Assembly (NCBI GenBank): GCA_049652745.1
Contig: JBASEY010000017.1
Coordinates: 134,096-198,095, forward strand
DNA from: JBASEY01 sp049652745
Lineage (GTDB): Bacteria > CSSED10-310
DNA length: 64,000 nucleotides
Direction: 5' to 3'
The notes under the pieces: model-generated
Database searches by the model: none
Told to the model about the DNA's origin: nothing
Seen by the model: the letters and a program-made list of their open reading frames with translations, nothing else
Shown here: in pieces, positions 34,730 through 43,595 of the stretch
Position numbering within the stretch: the stretch's first letter is position 1
Layout of the letters: every line of letters starts with the position of its first letter
Made by a program: the position numbers and the translations under genes

Positions 34730-35824
34730 GGCTTCGACCGTAAAAAGGCTTCCATAAATGCATCGATATTACCATCCAGAAACTCTTCAACCTTTCCCGT
34801 TTCCATCTCGGTACGATGATCCTTTATCATTTGATAGGGGTGCAAAACATAAGAACGTATCTGACTGCCCCAGGCTATCTCCTTCTTCTCCGTTATCACC
34901 TTCTGCCGCTCTTCTTCTTTCTCGGCCATGGCCAGATCGAGCAATCTGGCTTTTAAAATCCGGATGGCAATCTCCCGATTGCGCAACTGCGATCGCTCAT
35001 TTTGACAAGTGATTACGATTCCCGTCGGTAAATGGGTGACTCTAACAGCAGAATCGGTCGTGTTGACTCCCTGCCCTCCAGGGCCGCTCGACCGATATAC
35101 ATCGATCTTTAAATCAGCAGGATTTATCTCGATTTCAACCTCGTCATCCATTTCAGGATAGACAAAAACAGAAGCAAACGATGTGTGCCGCCTCGAGTTG
35201 GCATCGAAGGGCGAAATGCGCACCAAACGATGCACGCCGCTCTCAGCCCGACAATAGCCGAATGCATATTCCCCGCTGATTTGAAAAGTGACACTTTTAA
35301 TGCCGGCTTCATCGCCCGGAATCAAATCAAGCAACTCGAAACCGAATTTTCTGCGTTCCGCCCACCTTTTATACATCCTGAACAGCATTTGCGCCCAGTC
35401 CTGAGATTCCGTGCCTCCGGCACCGGAATGCACCATCATGATGGCATTATTTCGATCATACTTTCCATTCAACATCGTATGAAATTCATATGTGTCGAAT
35501 TCAGATTCCAATTGATCAACTGCTTTTTCCAGGTCGCGAAGTATCTCCTCATCACTTTCAGCCATTTCTAAAAGCTCCAACAAGTCCGTGGATTCCTTCT
35601 CGAATTTCTTATATGTCTCCGCTTCTCTGTCCAGAATCGAGCGCTTTTGGGTTATTTGGCGAGCTTTATGCGGGTCATTCCAGAACGATGGGTCATTGAT
35701 TTTGACATCGAGACGGGAAATTTCTTTTTCTTTTTCCGCAATGTCAAAGACGCCTCCCGATTGCCGCCAGCCGCTCTTTGATCTTGTTCAATGATTTGAT
35801 CAACATGATCGTTCTTTCTTCCAT
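34726..35824 (-). CDS. prfB: Peptide chain release factor 2, made by programmed +1 frameshift
   Basis: The protein is 365 residues if 26 codons from ATG 35824 (to 35747) are joined to 35745-34726, skipping base 35746. The first frame ends at an in-frame UGA right after CUU, preceded by an SD-like GGGAGG: the classical autoregulatory RF2 shift. After the shift the frame continues DIAEKEKEISRLDVKINDPSFWNDP, conserved RF2 sequence. The tripeptide region and peptidyl-hydrolysis motif (SSGPGGQGVNTTDSAVR) are intact. RF2 reads UGA and UAA. GGAGGG lies eight bases before the ATG, inside the end of lnt. The long single-frame reading from 35583 is only the C-terminal part. Confidence 0.96.
35743..35758 (-). 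promoter_or_regulatory. RF2 programmed +1 frameshift signal
   Basis: Minus strand reads GGGAGG CGT CTT TGA C. The spacing of three bases between the SD-like element and the CUU slip codon, and the UGAC context, equal the known prfB signal. It lets low RF2 raise its own synthesis. Confidence 0.96.
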
Positions 35825-35828
35825 TTTC

Positions 35829-37400
35829 TCACCCTCCAAATATTTTTCGCAATAATCGATATCTTTTATTCATGCAAGACAGATATAACATAAGCATAAT
35901 AAATAAACACCCATAAGCGAACCAATCACCAAACAGTAAATAAACCGTCCGCTTTTCTCCCGGGTTGATTTCGACGATAAAAGACTCTTTAGTGAACAAA
36001 GAAGATCTGATTTGTATCCGTCCCTTTGGGTCTATCGCCGCCGAATAGCCGGAATTCGCACACCGTATAACCGGTCGACGCGTTTCAACCGCTCTGAAAC
36101 AGGCGGCTGACAGATGTTGTTCAGGAGCCGATGTTTTACCGAACCAAGCATCATTGGTAACGTTACATATCATATCCGCTCCGGCTCTAACCCGTTCTCT
36201 GACAAGTTCAGGAAAAATGTTTTCATAACAAATCGTTATTGCCAATGCATGGTGATTGTCAAGCGCCAGCGGCTCAACAGAAGTTCCAGCGGAAAACTCT
36301 CCTATCTGATCACTGACCATTCGATTGACAAAAAAGAATAGTTTTTTCATTGGGACAAATTCACCAAATGGGACTAAACGTTGCTTATAAAAATAAGCGT
36401 CAGGTTTTTGCGGGCCGGCCAGCACTGCGGCATTGAAAATTTCATCATCAACTCGATCCAAAGTCCCAGTCAACAGAGTAGTGTTTGATTGAAGCAGAAA
36501 CTGTTCCAAACGGTAACCCAACGTGTTTGCATGACCGTCATCGTAACGCCAAGCATATCGAAAAATAAAAGGCAAAGAGGATTCCGACCAGACCAACAAC
36601 TGCGCTTCCCCCAAAATACGCTCGCTCAACTGAATGTGATCCATCAGTGTTTGGTAACGTGTTTCAGGCTGCCATTTTTCAGTCAAACTTACATTGGCTT
36701 GAACAATTCCCACCTTGAATGTCGAATCTGAATAATCCATATGATAGCGCACAGCTCCATATACCAGCGCTAAACATAAAATGAGGGCAGCTATTAAAAC
36801 CGGCATTTTGCTTTTCGAATAATCCATCAACACCTCGGTGATCGCAGCATTGATCAAAACGACGAGGAATGAGATGCCGTAAAAAGATGCCCAATCGGCA
36901 TTTTGAAGGATATATGGCACGGAGTATTGGCTGTGACCCAGACAGTTCCAGGGAAATGCCAAGCCCAAAGGAAGATGCGCTCGTAAAAAGTCAAATGCAA
37001 CCCAACAGAGCGGCCAGATAAAAATTCGAAGAGATTTGGCCGAAGAATACCTGACGATCGAGTTTGCAGTACACACGGCGGCGGCGGTAAAAGCACCCAA
37101 AATCATGGCCATTATCAAGAGGGCAAAAGCTGAAAGCCATTTCGACAAACCGCCGTAGACCGTCATCGAATGCGTAACCCATGAAAAGCAGATCGTATTG
37201 GCAAGCGCCCCAAAGTACCAGCCGGAAGCCAACAGTTTCTTTGGGTAACGTCGAGCTACAATCATTAAAGGAACAAGGGCGATCCAAGCCGACCACCATA
37301 AGCCCGGCGACGGAAAAGACACTGCCAAAGCTATGGCCCCCACTGTCAAAAGCCCAAAACAATAAATTATTTCCATCGATGAATTATCTTTGTCTGCCAT
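35829..37400 (-). CDS. lnt: Apolipoprotein N-acyltransferase
   Basis: 523 residues from ATG 37400. Several N-terminal membrane segments are followed by a nitrilase-like periplasmic domain with the catalytic Glu (LVWSESSLPF), Lys (YKQRLVPFGEFVP) and Cys (ITICYENIFPELVRE), then NVTNDAWFG. It adds the third acyl chain to lipoproteins. Much longer in-frame readings start inside the cytochrome gene; ATG 37400 or 37376 suits the family length. The start overlaps the cytochrome stop by 17 bases. The neighbours lolCD continue the lipoprotein pathway. Confidence 0.92.
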   Translation of the reverse strand: MADKDNSSMEIIYCFGLLTVGAIALAVSFPSPGLWWSAWIALVPLMIVARRYPKKLLASGWYFGALANTICFSWVTHSMTVYGGLSKWLSAFALLIMAMILGAFTAAAVCTANSIVRYSSAKSLRIFIWPLCWVAFDFLRAHLPLGLAFPWNCLGHSQYSVPYILQNADWASFYGISFLVVLINAAITEVLMDYSKSKMPVLIAALILCLALVYGAVRYHMDYSDSTFKVGIVQANVSLTEKWQPETRYQTLMDHIQLSERILGEAQLLVWSESSLPFIFRYAWRYDDGHANTLGYRLEQFLLQSNTTLLTGTLDRVDDEIFNAAVLAGPQKPDAYFYKQRLVPFGEFVPMKKLFFFVNRMVSDQIGEFSAGTSVEPLALDNHHALAITICYENIFPELVRERVRAGADMICNVTNDAWFGKTSAPEQHLSAACFRAVETRRPVIRCANSGYSAAIDPKGRIQIRSSLFTKESFIVEINPGEKRTVYLLFGDWFAYGCLFIMLMLYLSCMNKRYRLLRKIFGG

Positions 37401-37893
37401 GGTCGACTTTGGTCCATCCTTCAGCCGGTTCAAAGCCTGGGTCCACCGATCGTATATGGCATTTAATACACATTTTGTGGATGTCGCAAGTGATGCATCC
37501 CGAAGTCTCATCCTCTCCAGGTTGCAACACATGAGATGCTCTGGGTCCATGACAAGCTTCACAACTCACCACAGTGTCTTTTGGAGAAGCATTATGACAG
37601 CGGCGGCAATTTCCGCGATGAGGAGGAAAGTCATAGTCCCGTTCTTGTAATTCTCGGTTGTGAGCCGTCTGTTTCCAGCGATGATATATTTTCAAATGGC
37701 AATCTTTACAGGATTCCGCGCCTGAAAAACCATTTTGTGCGCTTTCCCGCGAGCTGTTCTGGAGTGTAAGCGGTGATTCCAGCATTTTAGAACCTTTGAT
37801 GTCCCGGACGTCAGGAACGCGGCAGGATAGAAGAAACAGCATGTTAAAAACAAAAGCGGATCTCAAGATCCGCTTAAGATGTTTTTCAGGCAT
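37384..37893 (-). CDS. Multihaem c-type cytochrome lipoprotein
   Basis: 169 residues. A signal with lipobox LLSC is followed by four CXXCH haem motifs (CKDCH, CRRCH, CEACH, CIKCH); a further CITCDIHKMC lies before the last. This fits a small cytochrome c554/c3-like electron carrier held to a membrane by lipid. Haem attachment occurs in the periplasm. It lies between the NifU-like gene and lnt, which would acylate it. ATG 37893 is preferred over TTG 37899. Partners cannot be told from this window. Confidence 0.85.
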   Translation of the reverse strand: MPEKHLKRILRSAFVFNMLFLLSCRVPDVRDIKGSKMLESPLTLQNSSRESAQNGFSGAESCKDCHLKIYHRWKQTAHNRELQERDYDFPPHRGNCRRCHNASPKDTVVSCEACHGPRASHVLQPGEDETSGCITCDIHKMCIKCHIRSVDPGFEPAEGWTKVDHGRQR

Positions 37894-37915
37894 ATTCAAA
37901 TTGGCGAAATTGCCG

Positions 37916-38146
37916 TTAAACCGCTACGACATATTTCACTTCGGGTATTTGTTCCTTCAGTGTTTTTTCGACACCCATTTTCAGTGTCATGGTAGCGCCG
38001 GGGCAACCGGCACAGGCTCCACGGAGCCTAACCTTCACCACTCCATCCACCACATCCACCAATTGGACATCGCCGCCGTCAGCTTGTAGGTAAGGCCGGA
38101 TCTTCTCCAGCGCAGTTTCTACTTTTTCTTTCAATATCTCACTCAT
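37916..38146 (-). CDS. NifU-like (C-terminal domain) iron-sulfur scaffold
   Basis: 76 residues from ATG 38146, which has a perfect AGGAGG eight bases upstream; the longer reading to 38347 runs into non-coding leader. It matches the NifU C-terminal domain: ALEKIRPYLQADGGDVQLVDV and RLRGACAGCPGATMTLK with the CxxC that holds a cluster, then EQIPEVKYVVAV. It delivers 4Fe-4S clusters to apoproteins. It is the first gene of the lnt-prfB-lol run. Confidence 0.92.
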   Translation of the reverse strand: MSEILKEKVETALEKIRPYLQADGGDVQLVDVVDGVVKVRLRGACAGCPGATMTLKMGVEKTLKEQIPEVKYVVAV

Positions 38147-38248
38147 TCTGGAAACCTCCTGATCGTTACCAGTTAAACGTCGGTTTGGATGTATCACATA
38201 GGGAAGCCAAAAATCAATGGAGATTAAATTTTTATTCAGGTGCGCCTG

Positions 38249-38277
38249 TTGACCATTAGACGGAATACCGGTATTGT
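38249..38277 (+). promoter_or_regulatory. Promoter candidate for the small secreted protein gene
   Basis: TTGACC (38249-38254), 17 bases, TATTGT (38272-38277); the expected start is a few bases before GGAGG and ATG 38296. Spacing and position are good. Confidence 0.48.
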
Positions 38278-38295
38278 ACTTATTGGAGGTGCGTA

Positions 38296-38916
38296 ATGAA
38301 AATAAAATCGCGATATTTGCTTTTATTCGCAATTTTCCTGATTGCACAGCCGACTTTGGCTGTTTTTTCCGATGAGTCGACAGATACGTATGTCCCCACG
38401 GCTTACGCGCTTGTCATGGCGAATGGAACTGCCTTGAAAATCAGTGAATATGAAATTGATTTAGATAGGGACACTGTCTATTTTAAAAGTCTTCTTTCAG
38501 GGTTGAACGCGACTTTTCCACTTGAAAGGATTGTCCGAGTCGTATCTTACGATGCCCGCCTGGCCGAAGTTCCAGGTGATGCGGCTCCGTTATTCATCCC
38601 GGAAAAATCAGTTGGTAATAGTGAAGATGATGGAGGTATTCCTGTTGTTTTCAAGGTCACTAAAACCATCGTTGGTTCCGGCGGTACAGGTGTTTCCGCC
38701 GGCTATTCCCGCGCCGGCGCCGGTCGCTCGGGAGATTACCGCCAAAGTTATACTCCCTCAAAGACCAGTGGTCATTCATCTCAAACGCCGTCGGCATCCC
38801 GCACCAACTCACAATCAAGAGCGCCTGCCGCCTCAAAGCGACCGCCTTCATCCTCTTCATCATCATCGAATCCCGCCGCCGAAAACTTTTTCAACGCTCT
38901 TTTTGGAGGACGATAG
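38296..38916 (+). CDS. Secreted protein with Ser-rich tail, unknown function
   Basis: 206 residues. Signal peptide (~1-22), a short folded part (~30-110, NGTALKISEYEIDLDRDTVYF), a Gly-Ser-Thr-rich linker and an uninterrupted serine run (~183-190) before AAENFFNALFGGR. GGAGG lies six bases before the ATG. I do not recognise the family. The low-complexity tail could be a glycosylation target, which would suit the GT-C gene that follows; this is speculation from position. It is followed after 29 bases by that gene. Confidence 0.65.
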   Translation: MKIKSRYLLLFAIFLIAQPTLAVFSDESTDTYVPTAYALVMANGTALKISEYEIDLDRDTVYFKSLLSGLNATFPLERIVRVVSYDARLAEVPGDAAPLFIPEKSVGNSEDDGGIPVVFKVTKTIVGSGGTGVSAGYSRAGAGRSGDYRQSYTPSKTSGHSSQTPSASRTNSQSRAPAASKRPPSSSSSSSNPAAENFFNALFGGR

Positions 38917-38945
38917 AGCGGCCAAAACCTAAGGAGCTCACAGCC

Positions 38946-40517
38946 GTGATCAAATTCAACCGTTTTGGTATTCCTGCAGCATTTATATTGTTTCTTCTAC
39001 TGTTGAGCTGTTTCAGTTCCTATTCAACCGATGATGCTTTTATCAGCTATCGATTTGCCGCCAACTTCGCCGATGGATATGGACTGGTTTTCAATCGAGG
39101 ATCAGTTCCAGTTGAAGGGTATACCAATTTTTTATGGATAATCTTGCTTTCTGTCGGCGCATTTTTCAAACTTCCCATACCTGAAACGGCATCACTTTTG
39201 GGTGTGTGCTTTAGTTTTGGGATTTTGGTCCTTATGGTCATCTGGGCAAATAGACAAAGGAAGCTGAGCCCTGGTTTCAATATCGCTGCGCCTGTCTTGA
39301 TCTTAGCTTCGACCCCTTCTTTAGCCTTGTGGTCTCATACCGGTATGGAAACGCCCATGTTTACGTTTTTTCTTGTGCTTGGAACATTGTTCATGGGGTT
39401 GGAAGAACGGAGAGGATGGCTTGGAGCATTATCAGGCTTGACATTTGCTTTGGCTGCTTTGACCCGGCCCGAGGGGCTTTTAATCGGTGGCATCATCATC
39501 GGGTATAGTTATCTTAAATCAGGCGAATGGAAGCACAAATTATTCTCTTTCATCACCAGAATGATAGTCTTCTTGTTACCGATATTCTTTCATGCTCTCT
39601 GGCGTAAAACTTACTATGGACACTGGTTACCAAATACATTTTATGCCAAAACATGTTCGGGACTTGAGCTAACCGGTAATGGACTGCTGTATTTGAAAGG
39701 CTTTCTGTTTCAAGGAGGCCTGGCTTGGATTATTCTCATCGTTCTAGCTCTTTTCATCCGACCGAAAATCGAAGGCCTGTCGACTATTCTGTTGCTCGCT
39801 GTCGTCTATTCAGTTTATGTGGTTTGGGTGGGAGGAGACTGGATGCCGGCAAACAGGCTTTTCCTTCCTATAATGCCGTTTTTGGTCATGGGCGCTTCCG
39901 TTTTCATTGCCAAGTCATCCAGTATTAGTCCACGTCTTTCGATTCTGCTCACGATTCTACTCTGTAATCATCTACTTATTCACGGGATCAAGGCCAATGC
40001 GAGATTTATGGAACACTCTTTATTTGAGCAAAAAGTCTTTGGCTCCGATCCACCTGTCGATGTTCTAAAAGAGCTTGGTTTGCATCTGAAAAAAATTGCG
40101 TCACCTGACCAAGTTGTCGCAGTTGTTCCGGCCGGTAAAGTACCGTTCTATTCGAATCTTAAATCCATAGATATGCGTGGTCTATGTGATGATCATATAT
40201 CCCATCAACCTTTTCCCGAAGCTCTTGACCATGTCTTACCCGGTCATTTTAAGCGGGATGATGATTATGTGCTGAAGCAAAGGCCGGATTTTATCGTCGT
40301 CACAGGCGCCGTGCGCAAAGAAAACGCCGAACCTATCAGGGCGGTTAAAAGCCTTTCATCTCCAGCGATATTGGATGAATGGACAATTTTAAATCATCCC
40401 GATTTTATCGCTGAATATGAGGAAGTTCGTGTGGAAATGCCTATGGGCGAAAAAGATTTATTGTATTATAAGCTGAAACAATTCTCGGACTCATCCACTG
40501 AGAAGAATAATAAATAG
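38946..40517 (+). CDS. GT-C membrane glycosyltransferase (arabinofuranosyltransferase-like)
   Basis: 523 residues from GTG 38946, supported by AGGAG nine bases upstream. About ten membrane segments. The first loop has DDAFISYRFAANFADGYGLVFN and VEGYTNFLW, a pattern shared with AftB-type GT-C enzymes that use decaprenyl- or undecaprenyl-phosphate sugars. The soluble C-terminal ~150 residues face the periplasm. Acceptor unknown: surface glycan or, by position, the Ser-rich protein encoded just upstream. It is convergent with the GT4 gene four bases away. Confidence 0.8.
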   Translation: MIKFNRFGIPAAFILFLLLLSCFSSYSTDDAFISYRFAANFADGYGLVFNRGSVPVEGYTNFLWIILLSVGAFFKLPIPETASLLGVCFSFGILVLMVIWANRQRKLSPGFNIAAPVLILASTPSLALWSHTGMETPMFTFFLVLGTLFMGLEERRGWLGALSGLTFALAALTRPEGLLIGGIIIGYSYLKSGEWKHKLFSFITRMIVFLLPIFFHALWRKTYYGHWLPNTFYAKTCSGLELTGNGLLYLKGFLFQGGLAWIILIVLALFIRPKIEGLSTILLLAVVYSVYVVWVGGDWMPANRLFLPIMPFLVMGASVFIAKSSSISPRLSILLTILLCNHLLIHGIKANARFMEHSLFEQKVFGSDPPVDVLKELGLHLKKIASPDQVVAVVPAGKVPFYSNLKSIDMRGLCDDHISHQPFPEALDHVLPGHFKRDDDYVLKQRPDFIVVTGAVRKENAEPIRAVKSLSSPAILDEWTILNHPDFIAEYEEVRVEMPMGEKDLLYYKLKQFSDSSTEKNNK

Positions 40518-40521
40518 CAAC

Positions 40522-41829
40522 TCAAATTTTTCTTTTTTTCCACGGGAGCCTTCGTTTACCCCACCCAAAACACTCTTTGACAAACGTTTTCCAGCCAAAC
40601 TGGAATATTAAATATTCTGCATAATCTTTGTAATATTTCAGGTTCTTATTAAGTTCAAGCTTTGGTGGTTCGGCCGGTTCTAGTGATTGATAAACTTTCA
40701 TAGAACACTGAATCAACTTTTCAAGCTTATCGACATTGCTATCCCAGGAAAAATCTGCAGCATGTCGAACCGCTCCAATACTTAATTGTTTACGAAGTTC
40801 TGGATCGTTTGCGAGCTTGACGATGGCAGGAAGCAATTCGGCATATGAATTGACCAGGATACCTGAAAAACCATCGGCGACGACTTCGGGATGGGCGCAT
40901 ACGTTTAAAGCGATTACCGGTGTTCCTTGAAATTGGGCCTCCACCAGCGGCAAATTGAATCCTTCCCATTTAGATGTATTGAGAAAAATATCTGCACCTG
41001 CATAAACAGCCGCCATCGATTCTCGAGATTGATTCAGAAACGGTATGATACCTGCATTTCTCAATAACGGCTCAACAGATTCATCTCCACGCCCGACGGC
41101 GACCAGCCGGATGGGGCATTTCTCCGATTGAATTTTCCTGCCCAATCGAAGAAGCTGCCCAAGCCCTTTATACGGTTGTTGATCTTTCCGCGGTTGGATT
41201 CGGCCGACCCAAACGACAAGTGTTTCATCAGATTTGACATCGGCCGCTTTGCGAAATGTGTCGATAGCCTGTTGAGAAGCTTTGGAGTAATGATCCGCTC
41301 CGTTATAAATCACTTTAGTCCTTTTTTGAATATCCGCAGGCAATTCTGATCGAATGTATTCCGATATCGCAATAAGCCCATCTCCAGGCCGCAAATTTCT
41401 GAACACCTTTCGGTGCCTTTTTCTTGTTTGTTTATCTAAACGTTTTCCTTGCCGATATTTGAAATATTTTCCCGGAGGTGTTCCATGTTCCACCATGATT
41501 ACCGGCACTCGAAAATGGTGGAACCAGAAATAGAAAGGCGGAGTATGAATTATCCATATCTCGATATCGTGTTTATTGATGATATCAAAAGCTTTTAACA
41601 AGAATTTAAGAGAAAAAAAATCGGGGATTCCCTCGCATTCCTCAGCCAAAGGAACGATTCGATAGGGTTGATCGTCATAAAATCCCGTCTTCCACGCAGT
41701 AAATACCGTGACGGAATAACCTCTCTGAACCAGTCGAACCGCCTGTTCATGAATAACAACATCAACGCCGTAGCCCAGCGTCATCCTTTCAGTCAGTATC
41801 CCAATCTTAGGTTTATTCGAATTATTCAT
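40522..41829 (-). CDS. Glycosyltransferase family 4 enzyme
   Basis: 435 residues with the GT-B fold. The N-terminal part has GYGVDVVIHEQAVRLVQRGYSVTVF; the C-terminal half has VVWVGRIQPRKDQQPYKGLGQLLRL and the EX7E motif in EGFNLPLVEA. It likely extends an O-antigen or related glycan. It ends a cluster containing wzm and wzt; the start overlaps the upstream small gene by 8 bases. Sugar donor and linkage are unknown. Confidence 0.86.
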   Translation of the reverse strand: MNNSNKPKIGILTERMTLGYGVDVVIHEQAVRLVQRGYSVTVFTAWKTGFYDDQPYRIVPLAEECEGIPDFFSLKFLLKAFDIINKHDIEIWIIHTPPFYFWFHHFRVPVIMVEHGTPPGKYFKYRQGKRLDKQTRKRHRKVFRNLRPGDGLIAISEYIRSELPADIQKRTKVIYNGADHYSKASQQAIDTFRKAADVKSDETLVVWVGRIQPRKDQQPYKGLGQLLRLGRKIQSEKCPIRLVAVGRGDESVEPLLRNAGIIPFLNQSRESMAAVYAGADIFLNTSKWEGFNLPLVEAQFQGTPVIALNVCAHPEVVADGFSGILVNSYAELLPAIVKLANDPELRKQLSIGAVRHAADFSWDSNVDKLEKLIQCSMKVYQSLEPAEPPKLELNKNLKYYKDYAEYLIFQFGWKTFVKECFGWGKRRLPWKKRKI

Positions 41830-42082
41830 TGAAATTACAACTGCCTATCAATCCCGCCATGTCAAGAACGTTCAAAATATCCGCAATCTCATCCTTCTCG
41901 ACACCCCTTTCCAGCAGCCCGGATTCCAAATCTTTTTCTCTGGAGAAATTTTCCAAAGCGTACCGTAAAGCATCGTCCAGATAAAAGTAAACCCCATCAA
42001 AACGCTTGAGCAAATAATGTGTCTTTCCGGATATTTCTCTGCTTCGGTTGCACCATTCATATAGTGTGTTCTGTTCTGTCAT
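41822..42082 (-). CDS. Small protein of unknown function in the O-antigen export operon
   Basis: 86 residues from ATG 42082, which overlaps the preceding stop (ATGA). Sequence is mixed alpha/beta with a possible winged-helix-like end (KDLESGLLERGVEKDEIADILNVLDMAGLIG), reminiscent of PqqD-type recognition domains, but the resemblance is weak. No signal peptide or membrane segment, so it is cytoplasmic. Overlaps on both sides tie it to the glycan genes. Confidence 0.55.
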   Translation of the reverse strand: MTEQNTLYEWCNRSREISGKTHYLLKRFDGVYFYLDDALRYALENFSREKDLESGLLERGVEKDEIADILNVLDMAGLIGSCNFNE

Positions 42083-42369
42083 TTTCTGAACCATTTATAA
42101 AGGCGATAAATCAAACTCTTTTGTACTTTGTCACGAAACTTTTTCAACTCGGCGTTTTCAGCAGTTAAATCTCGGATAAGTATTTCTTTCGATGCTTTTT
42201 CAGCAGCCATATCGTTTATGAGAGTTTCAGCATGAATAAGTTTCGCAGACGTATCTTCAATGATATCGATCTGCCGGTTAATAATTTCTGATTGCCGCTC
42301 GACAAGCTGACTCTTCTCCTCAAGAGCTTGTTTAAGCCTAGCGTTTTCTTCAGCCGATGATTGAGCCAT
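42079..42369 (-). CDS. Short coiled-coil protein
   Basis: 96 residues from ATG 42369 (GAGG six bases upstream). Almost the whole chain is a heptad-type coiled coil (ENARLKQALEEKSQLVERQ, ETLINDMAAEK), ending in a basic amphipathic tail YRLYKWFRK that could touch the membrane. It overlaps the 3' end of wzt by 20 bases. Coiled coils in ABC-dependent O-antigen systems can set chain length or position enzymes near the exporter; that is inference here. Confidence 0.65.
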   Translation of the reverse strand: MAQSSAEENARLKQALEEKSQLVERQSEIINRQIDIIEDTSAKLIHAETLINDMAAEKASKEILIRDLTAENAELKKFRDKVQKSLIYRLYKWFRK

Positions 42370-43594
42370 AATCTCCCTCATAAGACCATTTGGATGGCAT
42401 GAAAAAAGTGCCGTATTCTTCATTGCAATCCCCGGGAATCACCATAAATGGATATAACTGCTCATGATGATCGAACGGGAGTGTGATGTCATAATCATAA
42501 ACAGCGGCAGAGAAATAATACGTCCCGGGTAAAAGATTCAAAGCTTCTATTTCGTACCAGGTCGCACCGATGCCTTCGATATATTCCGGAATTTCCCCAC
42601 AAAATTTGGTGTTCGGACCATTGACATGAACGCCGTCGTTCCGATGAATACCGACTCCAAAAACCGGTTTCGATATTCGACCCTTTGTTCGCCAGGAAAT
42701 CTTGGCTCGCATGATTTCTCCTGTTTTAAATCGATGTCTGAGTTGACCCTGTGCATCGAAAAACTCGACACGGGTAATCTCAACCCGGCGATTACCCCAC
42801 CTGGATTCAATCTCCGTCTGGACCTGTTTATGATCATCCTGAAGACGAGTTTCCTTGTCTTCTTGAACCATCGCTTTATAAGATTCCACCACTCTCTGTG
42901 TGCTGCCTCGGGCAACGACTTGTCCTTCTTCCAACCAAATTGCCCGCGAACACAACTGGCTGGTGACACCCAAGTCGTGAGAAACGAAAATGATGGTCTT
43001 ACCCTTACGTTTGAAATCCCTGATTTTATCCAGGCACTTGCCTTGAAATCCTTGATCACCGACAGCCAACACTTCGTCGATAACCAGAATATCCGGGTCG
43101 ACGTTGATCGCAATACTGAAACCCAAGCGCATATACATACCAGAACTATAATGTTTTATAGGCGTATCGATAAAATCTTCCAATTCAGAAAAACGTACGA
43201 TTTCATCAAATCTCGATCGTATCTCAGATCGGGTCAAACCCATTATCGATCCATTCAGATAAATATTTTCCGTACCCGTCAAGTCAGGATGAAACCCGGC
43301 GCCAAGCTCCAATAAAGCAGATACTCTTCCATTAACCTCTATACCACCAAAATCCGGATTCATTATGCCGGTTATCAATTTCAGCAAAGTGGATTTACCC
43401 GATCCGTTTTTCCCGATGATTCCAAAGGTTTCACCCGGACGAACTGAAAAAGAAACATCTTTCAAAGCCCAAAACGTCTCATTTGGCTGACGCTTTCTCA
43501 ATTGATTCAGTATGGTCCAACGCAACATACGGTTTTTTTCCCGATAACGCTTGAACAGAACACTCACATTGTCGGATTCAACACAATTTCTCAT
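42350..43594 (-). CDS. wzt: O-antigen/polysaccharide ABC exporter ATPase with C-terminal binding domain
   Basis: 414 residues from ATG 43594, one base after the permease stop; the longer reading extends into that gene. Walker A IIGKNGSGKSTLL, the Wzt/TagH-type HYSSGMYMRLGFSIA signature and Walker B ILVIDEVLAVGD are present. Residues ~260-414 resemble the Wzt_C beta-sandwich that reads the modified chain end of O-antigen before export. This implies that chains here carry a terminal modification such as a methyl group. Partners: wzm upstream and the coiled-coil gene downstream. Confidence 0.9.
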   Translation of the reverse strand: MRNCVESDNVSVLFKRYREKNRMLRWTILNQLRKRQPNETFWALKDVSFSVRPGETFGIIGKNGSGKSTLLKLITGIMNPDFGGIEVNGRVSALLELGAGFHPDLTGTENIYLNGSIMGLTRSEIRSRFDEIVRFSELEDFIDTPIKHYSSGMYMRLGFSIAINVDPDILVIDEVLAVGDQGFQGKCLDKIRDFKRKGKTIIFVSHDLGVTSQLCSRAIWLEEGQVVARGSTQRVVESYKAMVQEDKETRLQDDHKQVQTEIESRWGNRRVEITRVEFFDAQGQLRHRFKTGEIMRAKISWRTKGRISKPVFGVGIHRNDGVHVNGPNTKFCGEIPEYIEGIGATWYEIEALNLLPGTYYFSAAVYDYDITLPFDHHEQLYPFMVIPGDCNEEYGTFFMPSKWSYEGDYGSIIG

Positions 43595-43595
43595 T

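Noticed and set aside
42626..43315. 229-codon plus-strand frame
   Set aside because: Antisense to the conserved wzt coding sequence.
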